From: Microcebus murinus
Lineage: Eukaryota; Chordata; Mammalia; Primates; Cheirogaleidae
NCBI RefSeq assembly: GCF_040939455.1
Contig: NC_134119.1
Location: 18,526,501-18,590,500, forward strand
Length of the DNA stretch: 64,000 nucleotides
Direction of reading: 5' to 3'
Shown: piece by piece, positions 37,360-49,905 of the stretch
How positions within the stretch are numbered: position 1 is the first letter of the stretch
Layout of the letters: the number at the start of each line of letters is the position of its first letter
Position numbers and translations under genes: made by a program
Notes under the pieces: generated by a model
What the model was told of the DNA's origin: nothing
Seen by the model: the letters and a program-made list of their open reading frames with translations, nothing else
Databases searched by the model: none

Positions 37360-38271
37360 CTGTTATAACAGAGGTAGAAAGTTAGTTTTGGTCCCTTGCT
37401 TTTTGGATTTCATTTGCAATTGAAGGCTGGGAGAAAACTTGGAAGACCCATGCAAAGAACCCATCTGCAGATGTATTTTGAGCAAGTGTCAGTAAATAAG
37501 GAAAGAGGTGGGGTCCACAAATAAATCTATGAGGCCACCATCCCCAAAGAATGTGCCTTTAATGGAGGAAGGAATAAATGTGATAAATAAAGGCAGTAAG
37601 GATGACAATGCCATACAAGTTCCAGAAGAAGTGGTGGAGACACTGATCCCTGCAACTTTCCTAAGGGTAATGACAGGTGTTTATGTCCAAAGCAGTTTAG
37701 TTGGGGAAAAAAAAATGGCTGAGATGATCGATCGTATGTTCTTAACTTTTTCAAACATGAATATCCCCATTCATTGTGTCTTTGGGATTGTGGATGAACT
37801 TGAACTGTTGGATCTGTTGGAAAAACTGCTATTGGCAGGTGGCTGGCGGTCACGTGGTGGAGGGCCTGGAAGCTACTCTGAGGAATTGTGGAGGCCCCAG
37901 GCCTCTCTCACAGCATTGAGTTGCTATGTGAAATGTAATCCATGGCTAAAGGGATCTGTGATCCAACTGAGGCTCAAAGCAAGACATGTCTAATTTTGTC
38001 ATCTGACTTGCAATAGTTAATACAAGGCAGAAAAAGCAAAAGCTGTAACTACAGACTAAGCCAAGTACGTTGGATGTTCATAGGATCCAACGGAGCAGGA
38101 GGAAGAGTCACATCTTCCTGGAGAATCCAGGGAAGCTTTATGTAGGAGGGGCCTTGAAGATGGGTACCAAGGCAGAATGAGATGGCTATGGGCAGGGATT
38201 CTTGGGGTGGGCTCTCAGAGTGAGTGGGTCCATATGCTGATATATGGGGTGCATTTGAGAAGAATGAATCA
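37360..38271. other. Intron 2 sequence with an unassigned 161-codon plus-strand open frame
   Basis: The frame at 37508-37993 starts MGSTNKSMRPPSPKNVPLME and is the longest in the window. I recognise no domain, no retrotransposon protein and no SPTLC3 relationship. It crosses an A9 run and has no visible splice or poly-A context. Most likely a chance frame. Confidence 0.4.
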
Positions 38272-38745
38272 GAATAACAGCGATCCCACTACTGCATATC
38301 TACCCAAAGGAAAGGAGTCATTTTATCAAAAAGACACCTGCACTCAAATGTTCATTGCAGCACAATTCATAATCACAAAGTTGTAGAAGCAATTTAAGTG
38401 CCCATCCATTCACGAGTGGCTTAACAAAATGTGATGTATACATACTGTGGAGTACTATTCAGCCATAAAAAGAAATGAATTAATGTCCTTTGCAGCCATT
38501 TGGATGGAACTGGAGATAATTATCCTAAGTGAAATATCTCAGATATGGAAAAACAAACTCCACATGTACCCTCTAATAATTTGGAACTAATCAATGGGCA
38601 CACAGGGGCACAGAGAGAAATAAAAGTCATTGGAAATCAAGAAGGGTAGAGGGGGTGGAGGGGAAGGGTAAAAACCTACCTAAAGAAATTAACTATAAAA
38701 AAAAAATCCCAAGAATGAACAAACAAACAAACAAAAAGTTTAAGT
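38272..38745 (+). mobile_element. L1 3' fragment (ORF2 end and 3' UTR)
   Basis: 'cactactgcatatctacccaaaggaaaggagtcattttatcaaaaagacacctgcac', 'ggagtactattcagccataaaaag' and 'gagataattatcctaagtgaaat' are sense ORF2 C-terminal text. It ends in an A-rich, CAAA-repeat tail. Older than the copy at 27.5 kb. Confidence 0.9.
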
Positions 38746-38756
38746 TATATTCTGTC

Positions 38757-38870
38757 ACCCTGCTCAGGACCTATAATGGCTCCCACCTCAGTCCCCATTC
38801 AAGGTCCTGACTCATTTGGCCTTCGGTTACCTCTCTTATCCCATCTCCTAAAGACTGCAACATCAGCTGC
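38757..38870 (+). mobile_element. L2-like fragment
   Basis: 'cctataatggctcccacctcagtccccattcaaggtcctgactcatttggcct' resembles the L2 3' coding text. Short. A 14-bp tandem repeat follows at about 38861-38888. Confidence 0.4.
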
Positions 38871-38944
38871 AACATCAGCTGGGCGCAGACCGCGGCAGCC
38901 TGAAGCATCTGCAGGAGGAGCTCGTATTTATTCTACAGGTAACA

Positions 38945-39055
38945 GGGAGCCACGGACTGTTACTTCTCTCTGTGCCCCTGTGTGCCCATTGATTAATTCC
39001 AAATGATTAGAGGCTACATGTGGTGTCTGCTTTTCCACTCCTGAATAATGGGGAG
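38945..39055 (-). mobile_element. L1 3' fragment, inverted relative to 38.3-38.7 kb
   Basis: The reverse complement of 38971-39040 lines up with 38557-38630 (shared caatgggcacacaggggcac). It is a second, antisense copy of the same L1 3' region. Confidence 0.8.
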
Positions 39056-41121
39056 TGAGCCCTCTCATCCTCCCTCCCATCCTCTTTGAGCTCTTTGCTC
39101 TCTTTTCTGTTATTAAATGGAGCTGATTTCCTGACAACAAGAAGGATCATGGGGAAAGCCTTTGGGTTGGTCTTATGCTACTGGCTTGCCCACTCATTCC
39201 CTGAGCCTGTTCATTCCAGAGGAGAATATAGAAGATATACAGTCTTTTATGGCATCCAAGCCACAGATCTTTCTGTCACTTCAGTCTTTGGTCCTCTGTG
39301 TCAATGACATTCTTTCTTGGGGGAAATTATGATTTTCTGTAGGAAAGAATGTTCATAAGCACATGCTGGAGACTATCTATTGTACGTGAATTTGGAGCAT
39401 GCTTGAGAAACTCTACTGGTTACATTTGAAAATCTCATATCAAATGCATTTTCTCTAAATTGTGATATAGGTTTTGTTATGATTTAAAGCTACATGTTTA
39501 TTATAATCAATTATACTCTTTCATTTTCTCACAGGGAAAAGGACATATTTTTGAGGCAATGGGATTGTATAATTCCACAAAACTCATTTCCAAACTATTT
39601 CTTCTTTGATTCAGTATTTTTTTCAGGCTGTTTTACTGCTTTGTGAATTATTCTGTATCTCCAGATGTTATTTGTGTCCCTTCATTTATAATTTTAAGGC
39701 CTTATTTGAAATGATAATACATAAACTTATCCTATCAAGAGAAAAGAGAGAACTAGGACTGTAAGTAATATTTCTGGACTCTGAATGGAATTATAGTTTT
39801 AGGTTTTATGAGCAATCTTACCCCAAATAAAGTAACAGTTGGTTTTGGAAAGAAGGAGAAAAGAACCAAAACATTCTGTCTATAAAATTCAAACAGAATT
39901 AATTTCAGATTTGAAACCACAAAATGCACAAGGGACCAGGGGTGGAGGGGCACAGAGATTATAGAGATCAAATACTCATTTGGTCCATATGGAAATCAGA
40001 CCCAGATAGGTAAGTGACTTGAGCTCTGGTCAGCCTCTGGCCTCACCCACTCTTCTAGGTAGCGATTTCCGAGTGACCTTAGGTTTACCCATCTTCCCTC
40101 TAAAACATCAGTGATGACAATATATCTTGCCCACAATATGGAAAATTAAGGCCAACAGATTGCCAAACTGTAGGAGGAGTGTCCACTAATCATAAGGAAC
40201 TTGGCTTTGGCTGTAGAAAACAACCTGAGGTTTCCACATTTTGTGTCTCATGAAGACGTATTGCCATGGACCTCTAAGAAAAGGTGGGAAAATACTTCAT
40301 CCTGCCTAAAATTGCTGCCTTCTCACTCAGGGATCCAGAATTTGTACTTATGTGGAAATGGAAAGCTAGCTCTTTATTAAGATAAGTGCTTTGAGGGCAA
40401 GCTACGGGGATTCTAACCTATTCTCCTGGGGGTCAGGGAAGACTTCCTGCTAGGGAATAATTTTTACATTTATATTTTATAAATTAGGTATTTGCAACTC
40501 CCCTGCAAATAGGAAGAACCATTTTTAAAAAACTACTTAGAGTTATTTCTTTGCTTATGACATAAACACTAACCCAGATATGATACACAAGGTCAGCAGC
40601 CTACGTGTTCCTGAGAGGGACAACTAAGCTTGGAAACCTACTTAGAATTCAAGATCTAATAAGGGAATGAATTGACTTACTTTTGGGCATGGTCCTCTGC
40701 ACCCCACCTAGGAGGCATTCTGCCTCTGCAAGGGTGTATTTCTACTCCACCCCATTCCTTTGAGCAGCAAGGAGCTTTCTTTAGGAGCAGTCAACACCTA
40801 CCAAAGGTCAATGTCCTCCAGTCTCAGGCAAGCTTCCCATAGCATTTTAACTACACCAGAAAATGAGGCTGGACTTGATATTTCAAAAACAGAAGCATTG
40901 CAACAGGGCATATCTTTATCTGTATCTTTGTCATTTGGCTTACTCACTGTCTTTATTTTTCTTTCTGTCACAAATGGCTAGATGTGATAGAGAATCTCAG
41001 GCCATAAGGACAAAATAATTTGGGGGGACAAGGTGTAGGAAAGGGTGAGTTAAATCTAGTAAGAGCCACAGACATGGCTTTGATTCTTCTACAATATGAT
41101 GATCTTCCTTTTTCCACCTTT
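39056..41121. other. Intron 2 sequence, nothing recognised
   Basis: No repeat family or coding signal identified. The frame at 40760-40981 is not recognisable. Confidence 0.5.
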
Positions 41122-41271
41122 AAATTTGTATGGTGTTGGGTGTGGTGGCACATGTCTATAATCCCAGCTACTCGGGAGGCTGAGGCAGGAGGCTTGCTTG
41201 AACCCAGGAGTTCAAGCCCAGCCTGGGCAACACAGCAAGACCTCATCTCACAAAAGATAAATTTATATGGT
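41122..41271 (+). mobile_element. Free left Alu monomer (FLAM) with target-site duplication
   Basis: 'gttgggtgtggtggcacatgtctataatcccagctactcgggaggctgag ... gcccagcctgggcaacacagcaagacctcatctc' is a single Alu arm of about 124 bp. Flanks aaatttgtatggt (41122-41134) and aaatttatatggt (41259-41271) are a 13-bp duplication with one mismatch. Monomeric Alus predate the dimeric ones. Confidence 0.88.
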
Positions 41272-41410
41272 AATTTCGCAAGCGGTATAGATATTTCTAT
41301 TCAATTTTTATAGATAAGTTGATAGAAAGTCAGAAAACTTGATTGAACAAATTGAGAACTGTATCTAGTTCCAAAACTCATTGGAATTCTTTTCAATAAA
41401 TTGTGCTACA

Positions 41411-42259
41411 GGCCTTGGTGTTTATTTATTTATTTTTATTTCAGTATATTACAGGCGTACAGATATTTAGGTTATGTATATTGCCTTTGCCCCACCTGAG
41501 TCAGAGCTTCAAGTGTGTCCATCATCCAGACAGTGCGTACCACAACCATTAGGTGTGTATATAGCCATCCCCTCCACCCCACTCCTATCTGCCTGACACC
41601 TGATGAATGTTATTACTATATGTGCACTTAAGTGTTGATCAGTTAATACTAATTTGATAGTAAGTACATGTGGTACTTGTTTTTCCATTCTTGTAATACT
41701 TAGTAGAATGGGTTCCAGCTCTATCCAGGAAAATACAAGAGGTGCTACATTGCCATTGTTTTTTGTGGCTGAGTAGAACTCTATGGTATACATATATCAC
41801 ATTTTCTTAATCCACTCATGTATTGATGGGCACTTGGGTTGTTTCCACATCGTTGCAATTGTCAATTGTGCAGCTATAAACATTCTAGTGCAGATGTCTG
41901 TTTTATAGAATGTCTTTTGTTCTTTTGGGTAGATGCCCAGTAATGGGATTGCTGGATCAAATAGTAGTTCTACTTGTGTCTCTTTGAGGTATCTCCATAT
42001 TGCTTTCCACTGAGGTTGTACTAGTTTGCAGGCCCACCAGCAGTGTATGAGTGTTCCTATCTCTCTCCATCCATGCCAACGTTTATTGTTTTGGGACATT
42101 TTGATAAAGGCCATTCTCACTGGAGATAAGTGATATCTTGTTGTGGTTTTGATTTTCATTTCCCTTATTATTAGAGATGTTGAGCATTTTTTCATATGTT
42201 TGTTGGCCATTAGTCTATCTTCTTTTGAAAATTGTGTTTTCATAGGGCTTGGTGTTTAT
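41411..42259 (-). mobile_element. 5'-truncated young L1 with target-site duplication
   Basis: Antisense ORF2 end and lineage-specific 3' UTR, with the tail on the left (tttatttatttatttttatttc). The ORF2 frame reads [20 protein letters not shown] and continues for 148 codons to a TGA at 41797, after which the same frame continues (MYTIEFYSATKNN). Duplications ggccttggtgtttat (41411-41425) and gggcttggtgtttat (42245-42259) match at 14 of 15 positions. Dead copy: no reverse transcriptase domain. Confidence 0.93.
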
Positions 42260-42631
42260 AAGGAAGTGAAAAGAACATATCCTTACTCCATTGTAAAAGC
42301 TATTACCGAACTTAGAAGCATGTCTCTTCTTATTTAACTACATGTCCATTCAGTAACAAATAGAATCATGGCTTTATAGAAAGAAAGAATCATTATAAAA
42401 CAGCAGTTATTCATTTGTGTCTACATTGACACTTCTGTTCTTACCTAATACTTTATTTTATATAATTATTCCCTTTTGGAAACCAGCTGTTTCTTATACC
42501 AGGGTAGAGCTTAGAATAATAACAAAATATGTTTGTACTTTTCCTTTTGTTGGCAAGGGTAACTGTATTTAAAACAGTTCTTTGAAGTATGAGAAAACCA
42601 AAGTAAAGGTGGCTAAATTTAATCTTTATTT

Positions 42632-44165
42632 TTCTAGGTCTGCAAAAAATGACATTGGTATTTTGATGTGGATTGCATTGAATCTGTAAATCACTGAGTA
42701 GAATGGACATTTTAAGAATGTTGATTCTGCCAATCCATGAGCATGATATGTATTCCCATTTGTTTACATCATTTGCAATTTCCTTTCTCAGTGATTCATA
42801 GCTCTCTTTGTAGAAACCTTTCACCTCCTTGGTTAAATATATTCTTAGGTATTTTATTTTCTTTGTAGCTATTTTGAAAGGTATCGAGTCTTTGATTTGA
42901 TTCTTAGTTTGACTGTTGTTGGCATATAGGAATGCTACTGATTTGTGTACATTGATTTTGTAACCTGAGAATTTGCTGAATTTATTTATCAACTGTAGGA
43001 GTCTCTTGGCAAAATCTTTGGGTTTTCTAGATATAAGATCTTATCATCAGCAAAGAGTGATAGATGACCTCTTTTTTCTGCATTTGGATACCCTTAGTTT
43101 CCTACTCTAGCCTGATTGCCCTGGCTAGGACTTCCAGTACTATGTTGAATAAAAGTGGAGACAGTGGGCATCCTTGTCTTGCTCCAGTTCTGAATGGGAA
43201 TGCTTTCAACTTTTTCCCATTCAGTACAATGTTGGCTGTGGATTTGTCATATATGGCTTTTATAATTTTAAGGTATCAACATATGCCTATTCTGTTAAGA
43301 GTTTTTATCATAAAAGTGCGCTGAATTTTGTCAAATTATTTTTTTGCATCTATTGAGAGGATCATATGATCTTTGTTTTTTCTTCTGTTTATGTGGTAAA
43401 TCACATTTATAGATTTAAGTATGTTGAACCATTCTTGCATCACTGGGATGAAGCCCGCTTGGTTCTGGTGAATTATTTTTTGGTGTGCTACTGAATTTGG
43501 TTTGCTAGAATTTTATTGAGGATTTTTGCATCTATATTCTAAGGGATATTGGTCTATAGTTTTCTTTTTGGTTGTGTCCTTTCCTGGCTTTGGTATCAAG
43601 GTGATACTAGTTTCATAGAATGAGGTGGAGAGGATTCCTTTCTTCTTAGTGTTATGAAATAATTTCTGCAGTATTGGTACCAATTCATTGTAGATCTGAC
43701 AAAATTTGGCTGTGAAACCATCTGGTTTCAGACTTTTTCTTGTTGAAAAATTTTTATTGTTGCTTCAGTTTTGTTGCTCATAATTGATATGTTCAGGAGT
43801 TCTATTGCTTCCTGATTGAGCCTTGGGAGAGTGTGTGTTTCTAGGACTTTGTCTATTTCCTCAGCATTTTTGAGCTTATGTGCATAGAAATTTTTATAGT
43901 ATTCACAGATGATAGTTTTAATTCTGTGGTATCAGTTGTAATATCTCCTTTTTATTTCTAATTCAGCTTATTTGGGTCCTTTCTTTTCTATTTCTGATTA
44001 ATCTAGTAAGAAATCTATCAATTTTGTTTATCTTTTGAAAAAAACAATTCTTTGTTTCATTAATCTTCTGTATTCTTTTTTGTTTTCAATTTTATTTAAT
44101 TCTGCTCTGATTTTAGTTATTTCTTTTCTTGTGCTGGGTTTGGTATTGGTTTGCTCTTCCTGTTC
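42632..44165 (-). mobile_element. L1 ORF2 segment, inverted 5' part
   Basis: Antisense L1 ORF2, from the region upstream of the reverse transcriptase core down to '[10 protein letters not shown]'. The frame at 42453-42992 reads [20 protein letters not shown] and [20 protein letters not shown], typical of ORF2p after the catalytic core. Many stops and indels. It joins the sense segment at about 44166-44180. Confidence 0.88.
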
Positions 44166-45815
44166 TACACTTTGTTTGGAAGCAGAAAAGAGCCCAAATA
44201 GCCAAAGAAACCATGTGCAAAAAGAACAAATCAGGAAGCCTCACTTTACCAGACAATAAGCTGTACTACAAGGCTATTGTAACTAAAACAGCATGTTACT
44301 AGCATAAAAATAGAGATATATACCAATAGAACAGAACAGCGAACCATCCACATATTGCCATCTAATCTTTGACAAAGTAGACAGCAGTTTACACTGGGGA
44401 GAAGAATCCCTATTCAATAAATGGTGCTGGGAACATTGGATAGCCACATGTAGAAGACTGAAAAAAATCCATATCTCTTACCACTCCCACAAAAATTAAT
44501 TCAGGATGGAAAATAGACTTAAATCTAAGACACGAAACAATGAGAATTCTAGAAGAAAATGGTGGAAAAACTCTTCTAGATATTGGCCTAGGCAAAGAAT
44601 TTATAAAGAAGACCCCAAGGGCAATCACAGCAACAACAAAAATAAATAAATGGGACTTGATTAAATTAAAAAGCTTCTGCAGAGCCAAGGAAACAATCAA
44701 CAGAGCAAATAGACAACCTACAGAATGGGAGAAAATATTCACATGCTATACATTCAATAAAGGGCTAATAACCAGAATCTACAAAGAACTCAAGCAAATC
44801 AGCAAGAAAAAAAATTAAGCAAACCCATTAGAAAGTGAACAAAAGACATCAACAGAAGCTTTTCAAAAGAAGATAGACTAATGGCCAATAATATGAGAAA
44901 ATGCTCAACATCACTAATCATCAGAGAAATGTAAATCAAAACCCCAGTAAGATATCATCTAACCCCAGTGAGAATGGCTTTTATCAAAATGTCCCAAAAC
45001 AATAGATACTAGCATGGATGCGAAGAGAAAGGAACACTTATGCACTGTTGGTGGGACGGCAAATTAGTGCAACCCCTATGAAAAATAGTATGGAGACTTC
45101 TCAAAGAACTAAAAGTAGACTTACCATTTGATCCAACAATCTCACTACTGGGTATTTACCCAAAGGAAAAAAGTCATTTTTATCAAAAAGACACTTGCAC
45201 TAGAATTTTATTGTAGCATAATTCATTATTCACAATTGCAAAGATGTGGTATTAACCCAAGTGCCCATCAGTTCATGGGTGGATTAATAAAATGTGGTAT
45301 ATTTACACCATGGAGTATTACTCATCCATAAAAAATGAATTAATACTTTCTGCAACAGTCTGGATAGAACTGGAGACCACCTTAGTGAAGTATTGCAAAA
45401 TGAACAAAGACCACATATACTCACTATTAAATAGTGAGGGGGATGGGGAAATGGAGAGATGTTGGTCAAAGGGTACAAAGTTTGAGTTATGCAGGATGAA
45501 TAAATTCTGGAGACTGTATAGCATAGTGACTATAGGTAATAATAATGCATTGTATACCTGAGATTTGCTAAGAGAGTATATCTTAATTGTTCCTAACAAA
45601 AGAAAAAAAAGAAGGAAAAGAAAAAGAAAGAAGAGAGAAAAAGATAACTGTGAAATGACAGATACATTACTACCTTGATTGTGGCAATCATTTCACAATG
45701 TATAATATATGCTATCAAAACATCATATTGTATGATATAAATATATACAATTTTCATTTGTCAATTATATCCCCATAAAGTTTCACAAATTTTTTAAAAG
45801 GAAAAATAAAAAAAG
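44166..45815 (+). mobile_element. L1 ORF2 3' end and 3' UTR, sense part of the same inverted copy
   Basis: Starts 'gcagaaaagagcccaaatagcc', which in an intact L1 follows shortly after the last text of the inverted part (about 35 nt missing). The frame at 44540-44818 reads [20 protein letters not shown] and [10 protein letters not shown]. The end 'gtcaattatatccccataaag' with an A-rich tail marks the 3' end of an older L1 subfamily. An A/G-rich patch at 45600-45650 lies inside. Confidence 0.88.
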
Positions 45816-45839
45816 AACATCAAAATATGTATTACAGAA

Positions 45840-48800
45840 AACAAACATTGTAAAAAGGTATGAAAGGAGAAATATTTAAAATAAAAAAAATAAAAATAAA
45901 TGACAGAAAATGTGAACGTAAAGCCATCAAGATAGCAGGAATAAGTTTAAACATGCGAGTAATTAAAATATTAGGTTTAACCATATGGGATTGCCAATGT
46001 TTGACTATTTTTAACCTACAAAAGCAGCAATTTCATATGGTTTAAATAAGTAATTGTTAATACATCATATTATTAAAATACAACTTTCATATTTGTTTAA
46101 AATAAATCTATATGCCACTTATAAGAGATCTACATTTTCTGAAAATGATAAAGATAAAATAAAGAGATGGCTATTGAAGAAAGATCAGGTGTATAAATAT
46201 TCATATAAGACAAAATAGAACATAAGACAAAAAGCATGATGAAAGGAAAATTCCACCAAGAACTATTAGAGCTGTAAGTTTAATACTGAAATACATCTGA
46301 CAGTTTACACTGACAATTACACTGAAATATATAAGGGAAAAAATCCTAGCAAATCTATAGTCACAATGGAAGGCATTAATGTACATTTATTTAAAAAACA
46401 TTTTGAATGGAGTAAAAATAAGTAAGTCTAGAGGACTTAAGGAACATATTAGCTCTTGCCATGACAAATCTAACAGACAACACATGTACAGTTTTTCATG
46501 AGACACATGAAAAATTCTAAGAATTTCCAATACAACTATCTGAGAAACTGTGAAGTAGATAATTTATTAAAGTGGAAGCATTTGAGATTAAAATATGAAA
46601 ATATCAATGACTTTCTTATATGCTATCAATAACTAATTGGAAGGTGGTATGGATAAAAAGATAGTATTCAAATAAAATCATGATAGAAAAATTGTACCTA
46701 AATAAGAGGAAGTGGTAAGAATTGTATAAAGAAAATTATAAAATGTTATTAAAGAATGTAAGAAATACATTAAGAAATGGAGAGTAATATCATGCTTCTA
46801 AATAGGAAGACTAAATGTCATGAAGATATCAAATTTTTCAAAATTAACCTATAGATTTAACTTATTCCCAATTAAAATGGCAAATTTCTTTTTTTCAAAA
46901 TTCTATATCTGCCAAGTTAATTCTAAAGCATATAAGGAGAAAAAAATCTTTAAGAATTATCTAAAAACTTACAGAGTTACCTAAAAAATAGACAAACAGA
47001 TCAACATTTTATATTAGTAGGTAAAAAATGAACTAATTAATGATATCAGGGCAATTAAAAATATCTTTTAAAAAACAATCCTACCTCACACAGCACATAG
47101 AAATAAATTCTAGATGGATTTGTGGACTAAATATATAAAATAAACACCCCAAATCACAAAAGTTCTGAAAGAAACCATAGGAAAATTTATTATAACTTTA
47201 AGATGAAAAATGCCTCCTAAACATGACTAACAGCCCCCCAAAGAGAAAAAAACTAACAACAAAATTAATAACAACAATGAAAACATAAAAGAAATGTTTG
47301 ATATAAATGACTTAAAAATTTATGTGTGGATAAATGTAATGTAGAAAAAGTTAAGAGGTAAGAAATTAAACTGAAGAAATATTTAAAACACATTTAATAG
47401 ACAAATTATTGATTTAAGGGTATATAGAAAGAGTTCTTCTAAATCAATAAGAAAAACAGTTTAATAAAATCATGGGCAAAGGATGTTAATTGGCTATTTG
47501 AGAAGAGTAGGTATAAGTGACTAAAAATTATATGAAAAGAAATTCAGTCTCACTATTAATAAGGAAATGCCAATTCAGATAAGAATAAATAATGTTCACA
47601 CATCAGATTGGCAGAAGTGTTAACAGTGTTGATGATATCAACACATCAAGTGTTGGCAAGGAAGCACACACTCTCAGATACTGGAGATTGTCTAGCAAGC
47701 ATTTCTAGGCAATTTTGGCAGTATTTCTCAAAAGTTAAAATGTATATTTCTTGGACCTAGAAAGCCACTTCTAGGAATTATCCTAGAATACTACATACGC
47801 TGCTCATTGACAAATTATTTATTATAATAATAAAAAGAATATAAATACATTATGATATACCCATGTTATAGAATATCATGGAGTATCATGCATCTATTAA
47901 AAGAAATGAAGTAATCCCATATTGCTAGATCAAATGGTACTTCTACTTTTAGTTCTTTGAGGTATCTCCATATTACTTTCCACAGAGGTTATACTAGTTT
48001 GCAGTCCCACCAGCAGTGTTCCTATGTCTCTGCATCTACGCCAACGTTTATTGTTTTGGGACTTTTTGATAAAAGCTATTCTCACTGGAGTTAAGCGATA
48101 TCTTATTGTAGTTTTGATTTGCATTTTCCTGATAATTAGAGATCTTGAACATTTGATTCAGCAATCCCATTACTGGGCATCTACTCAAAGGAAAAAAAAT
48201 CTATAAAAAAGACATCTGTACTAGAATGTTTATAGCAGCATAATTCACAATTGCAAAGATGTGGAAACAACCCAAATGCCCATCAGTACATGAATGGATT
48301 AATAAAATGTGGTACACACATACCATGGCATACTACTCAGCCATAAAAGAAATGGTGAACTACCTGTTGTATTATCCTGGATAGAGCTGGATGCCACTCT
48401 ACTAATTGAAGTATCACAAGGATGTAAAAATAAGCACTATATGTACTCACCATCAAATTGGTATTAATTGATCAACACTTATGTGCACATATAGTAGTAA
48501 CATTCATTGGGTGTTGGATAGGTGGGAGAGGGGAGGAGGGGATGGGTATATTCATACCTAATGGGTGCAGTACACACCGTCTGGGGGACAGACATGCTTG
48601 AAGCTCTGACTTGGGTGGGGCAAAGGCAGTATAGGTAGCCTAAACATTTGTACCCCCGTAATATGCTGAAATAAACAAATTCCCACATTGGCATGTAAAG
48701 ATCTTCAGATATGTAATTAGGCAAATAAAAAAGTAAGTCACAACTAGATGTATGGTATGATTCCATAAAGGACGGGGTAAGTACAATGAACATAAGTGCA

Positions 48801-48880
48801 GTTAAGTACTTCAAAGGGACAGGAAGAATGCACAAAGAGTGCTTTTGTGCATGATTTCCATAATAAAAAGGAAAGAGAAA
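45840..48880 (+). mobile_element. Old L1M/HAL1 ORF2 remnant, host of a nested L1
   Basis: AT-rich decayed sense L1: 'gatatcaaatttttcaaaattaacctatag', 'acaatcctacctcacacagcacatag', 'tagaatatcatggagtatcatgcatctattaaaagaaatgaag'. After the nested element it resumes with 'ggcatgtaaagatcttcagatatg ... tgtatggtatgattccataaag'. Confidence 0.7.
47913..48690 (+). mobile_element. 5'-inverted young L1 nested in the older L1
   Basis: 47921-48154 is antisense ORF2 text; 48155-48677 is sense ORF2 end plus 3' UTR, ending 'tttgtacccccgtaatatgctgaaataaa'. The two parts share about 14 nt of L1 sequence (tttgatYYagcaat) at their junctions. Likely target-site duplications are aatcccatattg (47913-47924) and aattcccacattg (48678-48690). 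Confidence 0.88.
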
Positions 48881-49289
48881 AATACACATGAGTTTAAGAA
48901 GCGGCTCTTCATTAGGGCTTGTTGTAACCCATCCATTCCACAGGTTGGTTTTATACTAGTTAATACACATTAGTTCCACTCATCAAAATCAACTAACCCT
49001 TCCTACCACCATAGATTAGCCTGTGAGTTTGGCCTCTTGAGTATTCACTGTGGGAGGTTGTGATCTGATTTTATTCATGATCTTATTTTGCAAAATATTT
49101 CTAGAACTTTGATATTTTGGAGTTGTCTTCCCAGCCTGTGGCACATGCTCTTCCAGAAGCAATTGTGGAAACTCTTCACCCCTGTGCCAGTGGATTAGTT
49201 TTGTAGCCAGAAGATATCTGGGTCCAAGCCTGGTGGGGGAGATTGGGGATTTCACTGGCTTCTGATTTCTGCTGCATTTAAAGTTATTG
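48881..49289. other. Intron 2 sequence, nothing recognised
   Basis: No repeat family or coding signal identified. Confidence 0.5.
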
Positions 49290-49905
49290 GTTTCTTGGTG
49301 ATACTTGAGTCAAAGAGTGAGCCCCGCAGATACCTCAGGGAGGACCATTCCAGGCAGAGGGATATGCAAGTGTAGAATTCCTGGAATAGGCACATGCATG
49401 TGGTGCTCGAGGAAGAGCAGGCAGGTCCTAGTGCTTGAAGCAGTGTGAGAGAGTGAACAGGAGTAGAATGGATGAAGGTAGAGACAGAAGGGGGAGCAGT
49501 GTTCTGCACAGCCTTGGCCAGACCTAGCTCTTACTCTAAGGGAGATGGGAAGGCATTAAAGAGTTCTGGCCAGAGATGTGCTGTGACTTAGGATTTAAAA
49601 GAATCACATTAGTTAATTGAGAAGAGGCTGTGGGGTTTGAGGGTGGAAGCAGGGTACGTCTAGGACAGAGAAGATGGTGGTTTGGACAAAGCTGGAGGCA
49701 GCAGGCGTGGTAAGAAGTAGTCTGATAATAAATACAGTATTTGCTGGCAGATTTGACTTTGGGTGCAAGAGAAAGAGCTGAGTCTCTCAGGTTTTGTCTA
49801 GAGCACCTGGACTGGTGGAGTTGCCATTTACTAATCTGGAGATTGTGAAAGGCATGGGTTTGGAGGGGAAACTCAAACACACAGTTTCGGGCGTGTCAAG
49901 GCTGA
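49290..49905 (-). mobile_element. L2 LINE fragment
   Basis: 'accattccaggcagagggatatgcaag', 'gggagatgggaaggcattaaagagttctggccagag', 'agatggtggtttggacaaagc' and 'ggactggtggagttgccatttac' are the antisense of L2 3' text, as I recall it. The open frames on the minus strand here (49536-49880 and others) are decayed L2 or chance. Confidence 0.5.
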
